Numbered from the stretch's first letter, positions 8,801-19,069 are shown. The stretch is DNA of 64,000 bases from an uncultured Psychrobacter sp. (GCF_947495825.1 NZ_CANMAH010000004.1:62001-126000), one strand, 5' to 3'. Notes: generated by a model not told the origin, from the sequence alone. Made by a program: numbers and translations.

Positions 8801-9874
8801 ATGGTCAGATTGATTTTGTTAGGCCTACTGGCTGGGGCATTTTTTAGCTCGACGTTTATTTTAAATGAGCTGATGAGTGCAGCTGGTGGACATTGGTTTT
8901 GGTCAGCAAGTCTGCGCTATGTTTTTATGTGGCTCATTATTACCGTTATCATTATGATGCAATATGGTGCTTACCGTATTAAAGAGCTGAGCACTATTTT
9001 TCGTCAGCATTGGGGCTTTTGGTGTGTGACTGGTAGTATTGGCTTTGGGTTATTTTATACGGGTATCTGTTATGCTGCCGACCACGTTGCAGGTTGGGTC
9101 GTCGCAGCGACGTTTATGTTTACCGTCGTGACCAGTTTGCTTGTCCTTTTGGCATTTGGACAACGCTTCGATAAAAAGTTTATTATCTATGCGCTATTGG
9201 TCTTTATCGGTGTGGTACTGGTCAACGTCAGCGAAGGCTTGCGCGCTTCTACTCTAGCCGATATTGATAGCGCGCCCATGGCAGAAATGCTGTTTTACGG
9301 TGCCCTGCCCGCGCTAATTGCCGCCTTTAGTTACCCCATTGGCAACCAGTTAGTCTGGCAAGTCTCTTATAACGCCAAAAAAATCAAGGCCGCTAAGCGT
9401 CACGCTGAGGAAAATAAAACCTTAGCGGACCATGTCATTCAACAAAGTAACGTCATTCCCATTCAACCTCAATCTACCCTCCAAACTTTGATTGCACGCA
9501 TCCCCGCTATTGACACCTCGCTCTTACACAATGCTTTTAATAAAGTCTGGCTAATGACGCTCGGTAGTTTGCCATTTTGGCTGCTTTTAGGCATTATAGT
9601 GCGTCCTGAACTGCCTGATACTTCACAACTGTTCAATACGCTACTAGTAGCATTGTTGGCAGGGGTAGCAGCGACCACTATCTTTTTGTATGCTCGTGAT
9701 CAAGCGCAGACATCAAGTGAAGTTGCTGGCGTTGACTCTACCCAAGCTAGCGAGGTGATATTTGCTTTAATTGGCGGAATGTTATTGTTGGACAATGCGA
9801 TACCCTCAGCAATGGGACTCATCGGTATTGTACTGATTATGCTAGGATTGATATTGTTTGCAAAAGATGGTTAA
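8801..9874 (+). CDS. DMT-superfamily permease (EmrE-like multidrug efflux transporter family)
   Basis: The protein has 357 residues and about nine or ten hydrophobic segments, beginning immediately at the N-terminus (LILLGLLAGAFFSSTFILNE). A hydrophilic stretch of about 60 residues (roughly 190-250: KKIKAAKRHAEENK onward) separates the two halves, as expected for a duplicated EamA/EmrE architecture with a cytoplasmic loop. An inner-membrane transporter is clear; the substrate is not. ATG 8801 has a usable AAGGA at about 8789-8793. It is unlinked functionally to queE upstream. Confidence 0.8.
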   Translation: MVRLILLGLLAGAFFSSTFILNELMSAAGGHWFWSASLRYVFMWLIITVIIMMQYGAYRIKELSTIFRQHWGFWCVTGSIGFGLFYTGICYAADHVAGWVVAATFMFTVVTSLLVLLAFGQRFDKKFIIYALLVFIGVVLVNVSEGLRASTLADIDSAPMAEMLFYGALPALIAAFSYPIGNQLVWQVSYNAKKIKAAKRHAEENKTLADHVIQQSNVIPIQPQSTLQTLIARIPAIDTSLLHNAFNKVWLMTLGSLPFWLLLGIIVRPELPDTSQLFNTLLVALLAGVAATTIFLYARDQAQTSSEVAGVDSTQASEVIFALIGGMLLLDNAIPSAMGLIGIVLIMLGLILFAKDG

Positions 9875-10006
9875 AAAACGGTTGCCGCATGATCCAGCCG
9901 CTTAGTAAAAGTTATAACAATGATATGATATAAGTTATTAGCATTAAACACTGCTCAGGTTAGAGCGTTCCATCAACTTTGATAGTCGGTGCTTGGCAAT
10001 ATAACC

Positions 10007-10642
10007 ATGACCAATAATTTAATTTTTCCAGATATTTTATTATATTTACTTGATATGGTTGGCGTGATTGCTTGTGCTATCGCTGGTACGTTGCTGGCTC
10101 AGCATAAGGGCTTTGATATTGCTGGCTGTATCTTGGTATCGATGGTCAATGCGATTGGCGGTGGCACGCTACGTGATATAGCGTTAGATCGTCATCCTCT
10201 ATTCTGGATGACTGACCTCAATTATGTCATAGTCATTACTGCGACCTCTTTAATTCTACAAATCTTCTTTCATTTGTATCACAAGATCGATAATGCGCTC
10301 AAACTCTTCGATGCCATTGGTTTGGCCGCATTTAGCGTCATTGGTTTTAAGGTTGCATTAAACCAAGACGTGTCTCCGATGATTGCCATTATGATGGGTG
10401 TTTGGACAGCGATTATTGGCGGTATGCTACGTGATATTATTTGTAATGAGATACCGCTGGTATTACAGCGTGAGATTTATATCTCTGCCAGTATCGCCGG
10501 ATCAGTGACTTATTTACTACTTGAGCGCCTAGGTGTAGATGCAGGACTCAATGAATTTATCATGCTTGGTGTTATCTTTGCAGTACGAATGCTGGCGCTG
10601 CGCTTTGATTGGCATCTGCCTTCTATTCGTTTGGTTGATTAA
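10007..10642 (+). CDS. TRIC-type cation channel family protein (YicG/UPF0126)
   Basis: The protein has 211 residues from ATG 10007; a GTG at 9989 would add six residues and neither start has a clear ribosome site. There are about seven transmembrane helices in two related halves, each with the family's glycine motif: IGGGTLRDI (about 47) and IIGGMLRDI (about 138). Bacterial and eukaryotic TRIC homologues are homotrimeric monovalent cation channels, and some bacterial members have been linked to amino acid transport. It converges with recJ on the other strand. Confidence 0.9.
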   Translation: MTNNLIFPDILLYLLDMVGVIACAIAGTLLAQHKGFDIAGCILVSMVNAIGGGTLRDIALDRHPLFWMTDLNYVIVITATSLILQIFFHLYHKIDNALKLFDAIGLAAFSVIGFKVALNQDVSPMIAIMMGVWTAIIGGMLRDIICNEIPLVLQREIYISASIAGSVTYLLLERLGVDAGLNEFIMLGVIFAVRMLALRFDWHLPSIRLVD

Positions 10643-10722
10643 AGTGGTAAAGCGGTTCTTGCATTGGTCCATAAGAATGATGGAAATACTAAAAATATGC
10701 AATGTTAAGCTTACTCAATACC

Positions 10723-12486
10723 CTAGTCTGCTTCTACCGTCTCTTTTACAAGTGCCAAATCTTTCACCATAAGCTGTAGGCTTTGTTTGCCGTTCCACTC
10801 ATTAATACCTAGTTGAAACAACAAATGTACTTTTTCAGCGCGATAATCCCAAGCGCTACTATCAAAATTAAAATAAATCGCTTCGATTGGATATTGCACA
10901 TCAGGATAACGCAGTGACAGTTTAAGGTGTTTGTCTTTTAAAATCTTAAAGCTTAATACTTCAAATACACCATCAAATATCGGTGGCACAAAGCCATGTC
11001 CCCAAATACTGGCATTGGCTAGATGCTCGGCGAACCACAAGCTAAAGTCACCTGCCTGCAGTGGCCCATCGGTGAATTTTTGCTCAGCAAACACCTCGTC
11101 ATCTACCTCTGCCATGACCTCATTGAACGCCGCCACAAACCCGTCAAAGTGACGACGCTTGATCGTCAAGCCAGCCGCCATCGCATGACCGCCAAAGTGG
11201 CTGATCAAGTCAGGATAGCGCTCAGCGACTTGCTCAATCGCATCACGAATATGCACGCCAGCAATAGATCGCGCTGAGCCTTTGATAGCATCATCATCAC
11301 CCCTACGCTCTGTATCCGCTGGTGCAAAGACGATACTGGGCAAATAATGACTTTCTTTTAAACGTCCGGCGACAATACCGATGACACCTTGGTGCCAGTC
11401 ATCTTGATATAAAATAATGCTGCGCTTATCTGTGCTACTAGAAGTGTCCGCTAGCGTCTGTACGATATTATCTGCCTGCGCGCGCATCTCGCCTTCTACC
11501 TGACGACGCGTACGGTTTAGCTGTTCAAGTTCTTGCGCTAGGCACTGTGCAGTACTCCAGTCTTCTGTCAATAAGCACTCGATACCGATACGCATGTTGT
11601 CCATACGTCCAGCAGCATTAATACGCGGACCTAAAACAAAACCAAAGTCCTGCGCATGTAGCTGCTTTGGGTCGCGTCCTGCCTGTTCAAGCAGTGCCAA
11701 GATACCCATACAGCAGCGCCCTTGACGAATGGCGTTTAGCCCATGATGCACTAGGATGCGGTTGTTTTTATCGAGTACGCCAACATCGGCAATCGTGCCA
11801 AGCGCCACCAAGTCTAAATATTGACTGACTTGTACGGTAGACTTGCCAGCTTCACGGCGCAGTTTTGCAAGTCGCCCAAGTACATAAAACGCCACGCCAA
11901 CACCCACCAGTGCTTTACTGCCAAAATAACAATCGAGCTGATTGGGATTGACCACCGCTTCAGCTGGCGGAGTTGCTTTGGTCGTCAGGTGATGGTCGGT
12001 GATAATCACAGTGATGCCATCAGCCTGCGCACGGGCGACACCTTCGTGACTTGAAATGCCATTATCCACTGTCACGATCATGTCTGGCTGATAAGTCTCA
12101 ATACCTAGCTCGACAATCTCAGGCGTCAGACCATAGCCATACTTAAACCTATCTGGCACCAAAAAATCAACGACCGCGCCCATCTTGGTTAGCGCACGCA
12201 TCATCAGCGCAGTACTGGTCGCGCCATCACAGTCAAAGTCACCAACGATAAGAATACGCTGACCCTCATCTATGGCCACGTCTAATAAGCGCACCGCATC
12301 AACGACGCCATGCAGCTGCTCAGCAGGCAATAGACCAGACAACCCAGTTTCAAGCTCAGCAGGCGCAGTAATACCGCGACCTGCATACAAGCGAGCAAGC
12401 GTAAGTGATTGAGCAGCAAGGGGTTGCAACGCAGTAGGCAACTCGTCGATGCGAGTGCTGGTATAACGGGGGGTTAAATTTAGCAT
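10723..12486 (-). CDS. recJ: Single-stranded-DNA-specific exonuclease RecJ
   Basis: The protein has 587 residues, near the E. coli length. RecJ is a 5'-3' ssDNA exonuclease used in recombination and mismatch repair. The DHH phosphoesterase motifs are VGDFDCDGATSTAL (about 82-95), VTVDNGISS (about 138), ITDHH (about 160) and NAAGRMDN (about 290), followed by a DHHA1 region with SHFGGHAMAAGLTI (about 430). The C-terminal OB-like domain (residues about 460-580) completes the enzyme. The gene is alone on the minus strand between plus-strand genes. Confidence 0.96.
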   Translation of the reverse strand: MLNLTPRYTSTRIDELPTALQPLAAQSLTLARLYAGRGITAPAELETGLSGLLPAEQLHGVVDAVRLLDVAIDEGQRILIVGDFDCDGATSTALMMRALTKMGAVVDFLVPDRFKYGYGLTPEIVELGIETYQPDMIVTVDNGISSHEGVARAQADGITVIITDHHLTTKATPPAEAVVNPNQLDCYFGSKALVGVGVAFYVLGRLAKLRREAGKSTVQVSQYLDLVALGTIADVGVLDKNNRILVHHGLNAIRQGRCCMGILALLEQAGRDPKQLHAQDFGFVLGPRINAAGRMDNMRIGIECLLTEDWSTAQCLAQELEQLNRTRRQVEGEMRAQADNIVQTLADTSSSTDKRSIILYQDDWHQGVIGIVAGRLKESHYLPSIVFAPADTERRGDDDAIKGSARSIAGVHIRDAIEQVAERYPDLISHFGGHAMAAGLTIKRRHFDGFVAAFNEVMAEVDDEVFAEQKFTDGPLQAGDFSLWFAEHLANASIWGHGFVPPIFDGVFEVLSFKILKDKHLKLSLRYPDVQYPIEAIYFNFDSSAWDYRAEKVHLLFQLGINEWNGKQSLQLMVKDLALVKETVEAD

Positions 12487-12780
12487 AACCGTATTCTACT
12501 GGCTTTGCTAAAGGGTCACAACGGTAATTTATAACGACTGAGTACATAATAGATAATCACTGTAATCCCTACTCTCTATATTTGCTTATTTCTTGCCGTA
12601 TCCTTTGAACCAGCTTTTTATTCAAAAATCTATATTTTTACAAAAACTGTGCATAGTGGCTGTATTTTTCTGCATTTTGATACAAAGCAATGATTGTAAG
12701 CCGCCTATAAATCCATAAAATGGTAACCATCTGAGATATTTGCTATCTGTTAAACTTTTCATTTTTTATAAGGAAGCTTT

Positions 12781-13296
12781 ATGAAAACCACTCCAGCAGC
12801 TGAAAAACTACCGAATACTATCGACCCAAACTTAGACTTAGACCAAATCAAAAAAGAATGCAAACAACTGGTCAAAAAACGCGCCAAATATTCTGCTGGT
12901 GTAGCCGTCGTTCCTGTCCCTTTTTTTGATGTTGCAGTCGATGCTGGTATGCTTACCCAGTTACTACCTGAGATAAGCGAGCGCTTTGGTCTGATTGAAG
13001 GACGTGAGTCAGCTGTGGATCTAGATTCACGTGCAATACATTGGGGTGCTTTAAAGGATCGTACTGTAGATTTTGCAGGTCTTATGGCGACACGTGGTAT
13101 TGTCAAAAAGACCATACAAGGCTTCGGTGGACGTATTGCCGCCAAGCAAGTTACTAAGTTTATTCCACTTGGTGGACAGATGGTAGCCGCTACGATGGGC
13201 TATATGATCTTCAAAAAGATTGCGAATGACCATATCGATGAATGCTACAAACTAGCAAAAGATATTCAGAAAAAACAACATAGCAAAAATGTTTAA
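12781..13296 (+). CDS. Hypothetical protein with glycine/valine-rich hydrophobic segments (weak DUF697-like look)
   Basis: The protein has 171 residues. ATG 12781 is preceded by AAGGAAG at good spacing, which makes this frame, not the opposite-strand frame, the real gene. A polar, lysine-rich N-terminus (about 1-38) is followed by AGVAVVPVPFFDVAVDAGML (about 39-58) and a second hydrophobic stretch FIPLGGQMVAATMGYMIFKK (about 125-144). The pattern VPVPFFDV loosely recalls DUF697/YcjF proteins that accompany GTPases, but no partner GTPase is nearby. Function is not known; membrane association is plausible. A strong terminator follows. Confidence 0.72.
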   Translation: MKTTPAAEKLPNTIDPNLDLDQIKKECKQLVKKRAKYSAGVAVVPVPFFDVAVDAGMLTQLLPEISERFGLIEGRESAVDLDSRAIHWGALKDRTVDFAGLMATRGIVKKTIQGFGGRIAAKQVTKFIPLGGQMVAATMGYMIFKKIANDHIDECYKLAKDIQKKQHSKNV

Positions 13297-13349
13297 AACC
13301 ATTAAAACGTTTTAAATATACGATATGATCTAAGTAAGAGTAAAAAATA

Positions 13350-13386
13350 AAACCAGCTAAGATAAAGTATCTTAGCTGGTTTTTTA
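13350..13386 (+). terminator. Rho-independent terminator
   Basis: Thirteen-base stem AACCAGCTAAGAT / ATCTTAGCTGGTT with a short loop, then a T-run, downstream of the hypothetical gene ending at 13296. Confidence 0.93.
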
Positions 13387-13489
13387 GATTTTAATCCGCC
13401 AAAATATATAATTAGGCAGTATCAAGTATTCATAGCTGTCTTTTAATATGTCTTATTTACCCTCTCCTAAAAACCTTGAAGGAAAAATC

Positions 13490-13870
13490 ATGAAAAAAGT
13501 CCTAGTTTCAACTACTATGCTTGTATCACTAATATTGGCTGGATGCATGACAACAGGAACCAATACGGGCACTGCGATGGGTACAGCCAATGAAATCGGT
13601 ATGAACGTATTTAAAGCTGCCATTGACAATCAATGCCGTAGTCAAATTGAAAACCAAAGTGCTTGGCGTATTGCGAGCGCAGCTATGACTGAGACTCAAG
13701 AAGAAGCGGTGAAAAGTAAGGTCTGCGGCTGCGTGAGCGAGCAAGCGCCCCAACATGTGACAGTGGTGGAGCTGGGTAATGCGGCAATTGATGCCGAATA
13801 CCGAACCAAACTGGTCACACGCGTGGTTGCCAAATCATTGCAGTCTTGCTACGCAAGCTTCACTCAATAA
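13490..13870 (+). CDS. Small putative lipoprotein with conserved cysteines
   Basis: The protein has 126 residues from ATG 13490, chosen because GAAGGAAAAATC immediately precedes it; an open frame back to 13448 is poorer. The N-terminus MKKVLVSTTMLVSLILAGC is a textbook lipoprotein signal with lipobox LAGC, so the mature protein is lipid-anchored. The mature part has four further cysteines (NQCRSQ, KVCGCV, QSCYAS), suggesting disulfides in the periplasm. I do not recognise a named family and function is unknown. Confidence 0.75.
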   Translation: MKKVLVSTTMLVSLILAGCMTTGTNTGTAMGTANEIGMNVFKAAIDNQCRSQIENQSAWRIASAAMTETQEEAVKSKVCGCVSEQAPQHVTVVELGNAAIDAEYRTKLVTRVVAKSLQSCYASFTQ

Positions 13871-13888
13871 ATTATCCATTTATTTAAG

Positions 13889-13927
13889 CAAAAAACCCAA
13901 TGTGCTCTATAAATAAGCACTTTGGGT
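13889..13927 (-). terminator. Terminator of the 14.0-14.4 kb gene
   Basis: Read on the minus strand, ACCCAAAGTGCT pairs with AGCACATTGGGT (one mismatch) and is followed by TTTTTT. The stem is also positioned after the plus-strand lipoprotein gene, but the T-run is on the minus side. Confidence 0.8.
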
Positions 13928-14000
13928 ATTGGCAATTACTAGCGTTTAACTTCTCTAGCGTCTGTTACTTCTAACGTCTATTCTGTTTAGCTTTTATTGT

Positions 14001-14381
14001 CTAGTACTTATCAGCATCTGTAATTACCCCGTCATTGCCTAGAGAGGCTCCCATAGGCAAGACCCTAGACGGACGGAAATATTTAGAATGGCTACTGATA
14101 ATGTCGTTCACACCATCGATTAAATCTTCGATTACATCATCATAGATACCATGATGCAGCTCAGTCTCAAACGCAGTAAAGGGATGCTTTCGCGCTGCGG
14201 CCCGCACATCTGTAATGCCTTCTTTGGTATAAAACATATTTACCGAGCCGTCACTGTTCAACACGCAATTGAGCTCACCATTATCAATCGCCATGTCAAT
14301 ACGTTCAGGCGTAAAAATGTAATCTTCCACATCGAGCAGCTGTTTTTCTACTTCTTTTTTGAAGATGTCTTTAATATCCAT
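14001..14381 (-). CDS. Hypothetical acidic protein
   Basis: The protein has 126 residues and is rich in Asp/Glu/Ile. It has no signal peptide or hydrophobic segment, so it is likely cytoplasmic. Visible features are DIKDIFKKEVEKQLLDVEDY at the N-terminus and the His-containing FETELHHGIYDDVIEDLIDG in the middle. AAGGAG lies upstream of the start at about 14391-14396, and the gene has its own terminator. I do not recognise the family. Confidence 0.72.
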   Translation of the reverse strand: MDIKDIFKKEVEKQLLDVEDYIFTPERIDMAIDNGELNCVLNSDGSVNMFYTKEGITDVRAAARKHPFTAFETELHHGIYDDVIEDLIDGVNDIISSHSKYFRPSRVLPMGASLGNDGVITDADKY

Positions 14382-14716
14382 CTGTCAAATACTCCTTTGT
14401 GTTTATTGTCAATAAATTGATCATAATCATACATATAATTATGATCCAAACCTTGTCTTATTTTTCATATTATAAGATGTCCACTTTGTTTTTAAGACAA
14501 AAAATGTAATTGTGCGTTTGCAGTTAGTAATAGTGAAAGGCAGTCGTTGGCCTTGATATTAAAGTAGGTTCACAAATGTCAGCTTATAAAAGTCAGATGA
14601 GTTTGGATAATATAATTATCAAATAAAAATCACATAAAAAAGGTGAGCTGCAAATAGAGCAACTCACCTTTTTTATATTGGTTGACTTTAAACGTACTGA
14701 TTCTTTAAAGCATCAA
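14382..14716. other. AT-rich intergenic region
   Basis: About 335 bases between the hypothetical gene and the hisC-type gene, both on the minus strand. It holds the promoter of the former and, at 14635-14676, the terminator of the latter. No other element was recognised. Confidence 0.4.
14635..14676 (-). terminator. Terminator of the hisC-type gene (bidirectional shape)
   Basis: On the minus strand GGTGAGTTGC pairs with GCAGCTCACC (one U-G pair) and is followed by TTTTTTATG. A run of A on the other side makes the shape symmetrical. It closely resembles the terminator at 15933-15969. Confidence 0.9.
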
Positions 14717-15769
14717 TCAGACCCAACCTTTTTCACGAAATGACTTTAGTACTTCAATAAATACTGCCATCTCATCAGGTGTACCAAGTGTTAAGCGATT
14801 GTACCCTGTGATAGGTGGAAACTCGCGACCAACTTTGATACCACTGTCGCGCATCCTATTGATGTATGTGCGTAAGTCGCCTTTTATCTCATGGAAAATA
14901 AAGTTGGATTGTGAGGGTAAGTAGCGGAGTCCAAGCTCACCTAATGCTGCTTCAACCATTTGACGGGATTGTTTGGTCGTGCGTGAACTTAGCTTTAAAA
15001 ACTCTATATCATCTAAAGTCGCAAGAGCAGCGACCGCACCTGATAAGTTGGTATTGTCTATCGACATAAACGCTTCAATGTCAGCGGTAGTTTGCGGATT
15101 GGATATGGCGTAGCCCACTCGCATACCAGCCAAGGCATATAACTTTGAGAAAGTATGAATAACAATAAGGTTGTCTGACAACCCTTGTTTTATCCATTCA
15201 AACCCACTCTCAAAGGTTGGGTCTGTCACGTACTCTAAGTAAGCTTGATCCAACAAAAAATAATGGTTATCCGGTGCACTGCTTATCCATGTTTTAAGCT
15301 TAGCTGTTGAAGTAATAGTCCCTGTTGGATTATTAGGATTGCAAAGGTAAAGTAAACTTATACCGTCAAACTCATCAGCGGCTTTTTGTAGATTTTGAAG
15401 GTCTAAATCGTAATTTTCGGCTGTTAAAGGTACTTTGACTACCGAGGCTCCAATAGAGTTTGCATACATCTCTGCACAATCAAACGTTGGCACGGGAATC
15501 ACCATTTGAAACTGCCTGCCCTCCTCTAACGCTTTATGTTGCAGCATTTGTATGGTAGCGCGAATATTTTCAGTCGAGCCATTACCTAACGAGACTTGGT
15601 TTTCTGCCACGCTATGCATGGTGGCGATTTTGCCGATGAGTGCAGCACGTGGATTGTCTGGATAACGAAAACCTGCACTTAAAGAGTCTGTAATGGCTTG
15701 TTTGGCAGAATCTGACATGCCGAGCGAGTTCTCGTTCGCGTTTAACTCTAAAAATTTATTATTATGCAT
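14717..15769 (-). CDS. Histidinol-phosphate aminotransferase-family PLP enzyme
   Basis: The protein has 350 residues, the usual HisC length. It belongs to the fold-type I PLP aminotransferases: LNANENSLG at the N-terminus, GNGSTENI (about 63), PNNPTGT (about 148), LDQAYLEY (about 172), and the PLP-lysine motif TFSKLYALAGMRVGYA (about 206). A C-terminal arginine region (NRLTLGTPDEM) fits substrate binding. HisC uses histidinol phosphate and 2-oxoglutarate, but some relatives use aromatic amino acids. No other his gene is nearby, so the substrate is uncertain. Similar terminators flank it on both sides. Confidence 0.85.
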   Translation of the reverse strand: MHNNKFLELNANENSLGMSDSAKQAITDSLSAGFRYPDNPRAALIGKIATMHSVAENQVSLGNGSTENIRATIQMLQHKALEEGRQFQMVIPVPTFDCAEMYANSIGASVVKVPLTAENYDLDLQNLQKAADEFDGISLLYLCNPNNPTGTITSTAKLKTWISSAPDNHYFLLDQAYLEYVTDPTFESGFEWIKQGLSDNLIVIHTFSKLYALAGMRVGYAISNPQTTADIEAFMSIDNTNLSGAVAALATLDDIEFLKLSSRTTKQSRQMVEAALGELGLRYLPSQSNFIFHEIKGDLRTYINRMRDSGIKVGREFPPITGYNRLTLGTPDEMAVFIEVLKSFREKGWV

Positions 15770-15932
15770 AGGGACGATACGCCTAAATGTCAGTGAAAAA
15801 TAAAATGAAATATAATGTCTGATCTCATATTAAGTGGCATTTAGTATGATTACAAGTTTTCTAAACCCCAAACATTAGTTATTAGTTATGTTTAATAAAA
15901 ACCTTTATGTTTTCAATAACTTAATAACCAAT

Positions 15933-15969
15933 AAAAAAGGATGAATTGCAAATATGCAACTCACCCTTT
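15933..15969 (-). terminator. Terminator of uvrB
   Basis: On the minus strand GGGTGAGTTGCA pairs with TGCAATTCATCC (two G-U pairs) and is followed by TTTTTT. It lies 45 bases past the uvrB stop codon. Confidence 0.85.
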
Positions 15970-16013
15970 AAAAGTTCAATAAAACGGATACTAACTACAA
16001 TTCAGATAACCGA

Positions 16014-18125
16014 TTAGATTAAATGCGCTTTTAACTCAAGCACTTTATCTCTGGTCTTCGCTGCTTCCTCAAACTTTAGGTCTCGTGACATTTGTTGCAT
16101 TTGCTTCTCTAAACGCTTGATTTCTTTAGCTAGTAGATCAGGACTACGCAAAATACTAATATCGACATCGGGTAGATTGCTTTTGACAGGAATAACTTGA
16201 TTGTCATTGACATCTAAACTCTCACCTGTATCGATCTTATCTGTGATACTACGTCGTGCGCCTTTTGGCGTGATATTATGCTCAATATTAAAGGCGATCT
16301 GCTTATCACGGCGACGATCCGTTTCATCTATCGCCGCTTGCATACTTGGCGTAATACGATCGGCATAGAGAATCGCTTTACCATTTAAATGACGCGCTGC
16401 ACGACCAATAGTCTGAATAAGCGAGCGCTCAGAGCGCAAAAAGCCTTCTTTATCGGCATCAAATATCGCCACCAACGACACCTCAGGCATATCTAAACCT
16501 TCACGCAACAAGTTAATACCGACCAACACATCGTGCACACCAGTACGCAGCTCATGGATGATCTGCATACGTTCAACCGTGTCAATATCGGAGTGTAGAT
16601 AAGCGACTTTGATATCATACTCTTTAAGGTAACTGGTCAAGTCTTCTGCCATGCGTTTGGTCAATGTCGTAATCAGTACGCGTTCGTCTTTTTCACGGCG
16701 CTTGATAATCTCCGATAGCACATCATCGACTTGCGTGAGTACAGGACGAATCTCAATCTCTGGATCAATCAAACCAGTCGGACGCACCACTTGTTCTACC
16801 ACTTGCTCGCTGTGTTCGAGCTCATACTGCGCAGGCGTAGCACTCACATAAATAGTCTTGGGCTTAATACGCTCCCACTCTTCAAACTTCATCGGACGGT
16901 TATTCATCGCGCTTGGCAGACGAAAACCATAATTGACCAAGTTTTCTTTACGCGATCTATCGCCTTTATACATCGCCCCAATCTGCGATACCGTCACATG
17001 CGACTCATCGAGGAATAGTAATGCATCCTCTGGGATATAATCAAACAGTGTCGGCGGCGCCTCTCCTGATGGACGACCAGAGAGATGCTGCGAGTAGTTT
17101 TCGATACCGTTACAGTAGCCCAACTGCTGAATCATCTCTAGATCATATTGCGTGCGCTCTTTGAGGCGCTGCGCTTCAACCAATTTATTATTGTCGCGGA
17201 AATACTCAAGCCGCGGCTCAAGCTCTTCGCGAATAGTTTCGCTGGCGGCCTCAAGGCGGTTGCGCGGTGTCACATAATGTGACTTTGGATAAATGGTAAT
17301 ACGCGGTACGCTGCGCACGGTTTTACCCGTTAAAGGGTCAAACCATGTGATTTTTTCTACTTCGTCGTCAAACAAATGGATACGCACAGCAAGCTGCTCG
17401 GACTCCGCAGGATAAATATCCAAAAGCTCACCGCGCAGACGATAGGTACCACGGCCAAAATCCAGCTCATTACGGGTATATTGCATCTCAACCAAACGCT
17501 TAATCGTCGCAGTACGATCTATACGGTCGCCAACCACGACATGTAGCAGCATTTTTAGGTAACTCTCAGGGTCACCTAGACCGTAGATACAAGAGACTGA
17601 TGCAACAATAATTGCATCACGGCGCTCAAGCAGCGCTCGTGTCGCTGACAGACGCATCTGATCGATATGATCGTTGATGGCACTGTCTTTTTCGATAAAG
17701 GTATCGCTGGCTGCGACATAAGCTTCCGGCTGATAATAGTCATAATAACTGACAAAGTACTCAACTGCATTATTGGGAAAAAACGCTTTAAATTCACCAT
17801 ATAACTGAGCAGCTAAGGTTTTATTGTGAGCCATAATAATAGTTGGACGTTGGCACTCAGCAATGACCTTGGCCATGGTATAAGTCTTACCAGAACCCGT
17901 CACCCCAAGAAGCAACTGCTCATCCATTCCCTTATTGACACCATTGACCAGTTTCTCAATCGCTTGCGGCTGATCGCCTGCTGGCTCAAAATCGGTGACC
18001 ATCTCAAAGGCACGACTCGATATTTGCGTTCCAGACGCATTGACACCAACGATTTCAGCTTCGCCTTGGAGCTGAGTGGCCAATTGGTTTAACTGACGCG
18101 ACGAGCGCGGTTCAGGCATTCGCAT
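16014..18125 (-). CDS. uvrB: Excinuclease ABC subunit B
   Basis: The protein has 703 residues. UvrB is the damage-verifying helicase-like subunit of nucleotide excision repair and works with UvrA and UvrC. Motifs include [15 protein letters not shown] (about 45-60), Walker A GVTGSGKT (about 79), the beta-hairpin [11 protein letters not shown] (about 127), DESHV (about 370), [20 protein letters not shown], and QTIGRAARH. The C-terminal UVR domain (about 665-700) carries [18 protein letters not shown]. The N-terminus is about 35-40 residues longer than in E. coli UvrB; the start at MRMPEP may be overlong, though no better start is obvious. Confidence 0.97.
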   Translation of the reverse strand: MRMPEPRSSRQLNQLATQLQGEAEIVGVNASGTQISSRAFEMVTDFEPAGDQPQAIEKLVNGVNKGMDEQLLLGVTGSGKTYTMAKVIAECQRPTIIMAHNKTLAAQLYGEFKAFFPNNAVEYFVSYYDYYQPEAYVAASDTFIEKDSAINDHIDQMRLSATRALLERRDAIIVASVSCIYGLGDPESYLKMLLHVVVGDRIDRTATIKRLVEMQYTRNELDFGRGTYRLRGELLDIYPAESEQLAVRIHLFDDEVEKITWFDPLTGKTVRSVPRITIYPKSHYVTPRNRLEAASETIREELEPRLEYFRDNNKLVEAQRLKERTQYDLEMIQQLGYCNGIENYSQHLSGRPSGEAPPTLFDYIPEDALLFLDESHVTVSQIGAMYKGDRSRKENLVNYGFRLPSAMNNRPMKFEEWERIKPKTIYVSATPAQYELEHSEQVVEQVVRPTGLIDPEIEIRPVLTQVDDVLSEIIKRREKDERVLITTLTKRMAEDLTSYLKEYDIKVAYLHSDIDTVERMQIIHELRTGVHDVLVGINLLREGLDMPEVSLVAIFDADKEGFLRSERSLIQTIGRAARHLNGKAILYADRITPSMQAAIDETDRRRDKQIAFNIEHNITPKGARRSITDKIDTGESLDVNDNQVIPVKSNLPDVDISILRSPDLLAKEIKRLEKQMQQMSRDLKFEEAAKTRDKVLELKAHLI

Positions 18126-18556
18126 AATGGCTTTCTTCCTCGTTAAGTTTAAAATGATATGGGGGTCAAACCGCTCTTTTTAAAGGACAATAGCAGGCTT
18201 TACCCTGAGATATAAATGTCAAAATTCATATCCAATGATGCTTGCCATAATGCTCATTACACTGCTCAAATTTACAAAGCTTTTCACGATTAACAAAGTC
18301 GTTACACGACCACCTAATAAAGCATAACGCTTGAGGGTTCAAACATTAATGTAAACTGCTATCATCGTCTATGAATTGACTAGCAACACTTAAGCGACAC
18401 GTTAGTTTTTTAATCAAACGTTATGGTTTTTAGACTTCCTTTAAATAAAATATAGAAACTAGCGTTAAACAGCTGTTTAAGAAATATATTAATAAAGAAC
18501 AATTCATCTTAAAATTTCTAAACTCAATAAAATAACTTTAAATAACGGAGTAAAAT
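18126..18556. other. Divergent intergenic region, uvrB / dps
   Basis: About 430 bases of AT-rich DNA between divergent genes. It must contain both promoters. I looked for a LexA-type SOS box near uvrB and for RNA genes and saw no convincing candidate. Confidence 0.4.
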
Positions 18557-19039
18557 ATGAGAGAACGTTACGCAAGCGGTATTACTGATGAGACAGCAGA
18601 AAAAATGGTCGATTTGCTAAACTCTAACCTAGCAAATCTAATTGATTTGAGTATGGACAGTAAACAGTGCCACTGGAATCTACAAGGTACTGGCTTTATT
18701 GGTGTGCATCAATTATTAGACGACACCTATGAGCGTTTGACAGAAGCCTATGACACGATAGCCGAGCGCATTGTTATCCTTGGTGGTAAAGCAAATGGTA
18801 TCTCAAAACGTGTCGTAGAAGACTCTGTATTAGAGACTTATCCTACTGATATTACCGAAGTTGATCAGCATGTTCGTGAGCTTACCAACCGTTATAAGAC
18901 GATCGCTGAAGAGCTGCGTAAAGCTATTGATTCAGCTGGAGAAGCTGGCGATGAAGATACAGCGGACTTATTTACTGAAGTTAGCCGTATTATCGATAAA
19001 GATGCTTGGTTCATTGGTGCCAACGCACCAAAAAAATAA
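18557..19039 (+). CDS. Dps family DNA starvation/stationary phase protection protein (paralogue 1)
   Basis: The protein has 160 residues. Dps proteins form 12-mers that oxidise and store iron and protect DNA from oxidative damage. The ferroxidase ligands are recognisable in KQCHWNLQG (His at about 37), HQLLDDTYERLTEAYDTIAE (Asp and Glu at about 60-70), and ERIVILGGKANG. CGGAG precedes ATG 18557 at normal spacing. A second, distinct Dps gene lies at 41098. A strong terminator follows this one. Confidence 0.92.
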   Translation: MRERYASGITDETAEKMVDLLNSNLANLIDLSMDSKQCHWNLQGTGFIGVHQLLDDTYERLTEAYDTIAERIVILGGKANGISKRVVEDSVLETYPTDITEVDQHVRELTNRYKTIAEELRKAIDSAGEAGDEDTADLFTEVSRIIDKDAWFIGANAPKK

Positions 19040-19069
19040 TATTTAGCATATAGATATTGTCTTAAAGAC

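Noticed and set aside
12759..13145. 128-codon minus-strand frame over the 12.8-13.3 kb gene
   Set aside because: The plus-strand frame has a proper ribosome site, sensible composition and a terminator; the minus frame is a Ser/Arg-rich shadow.
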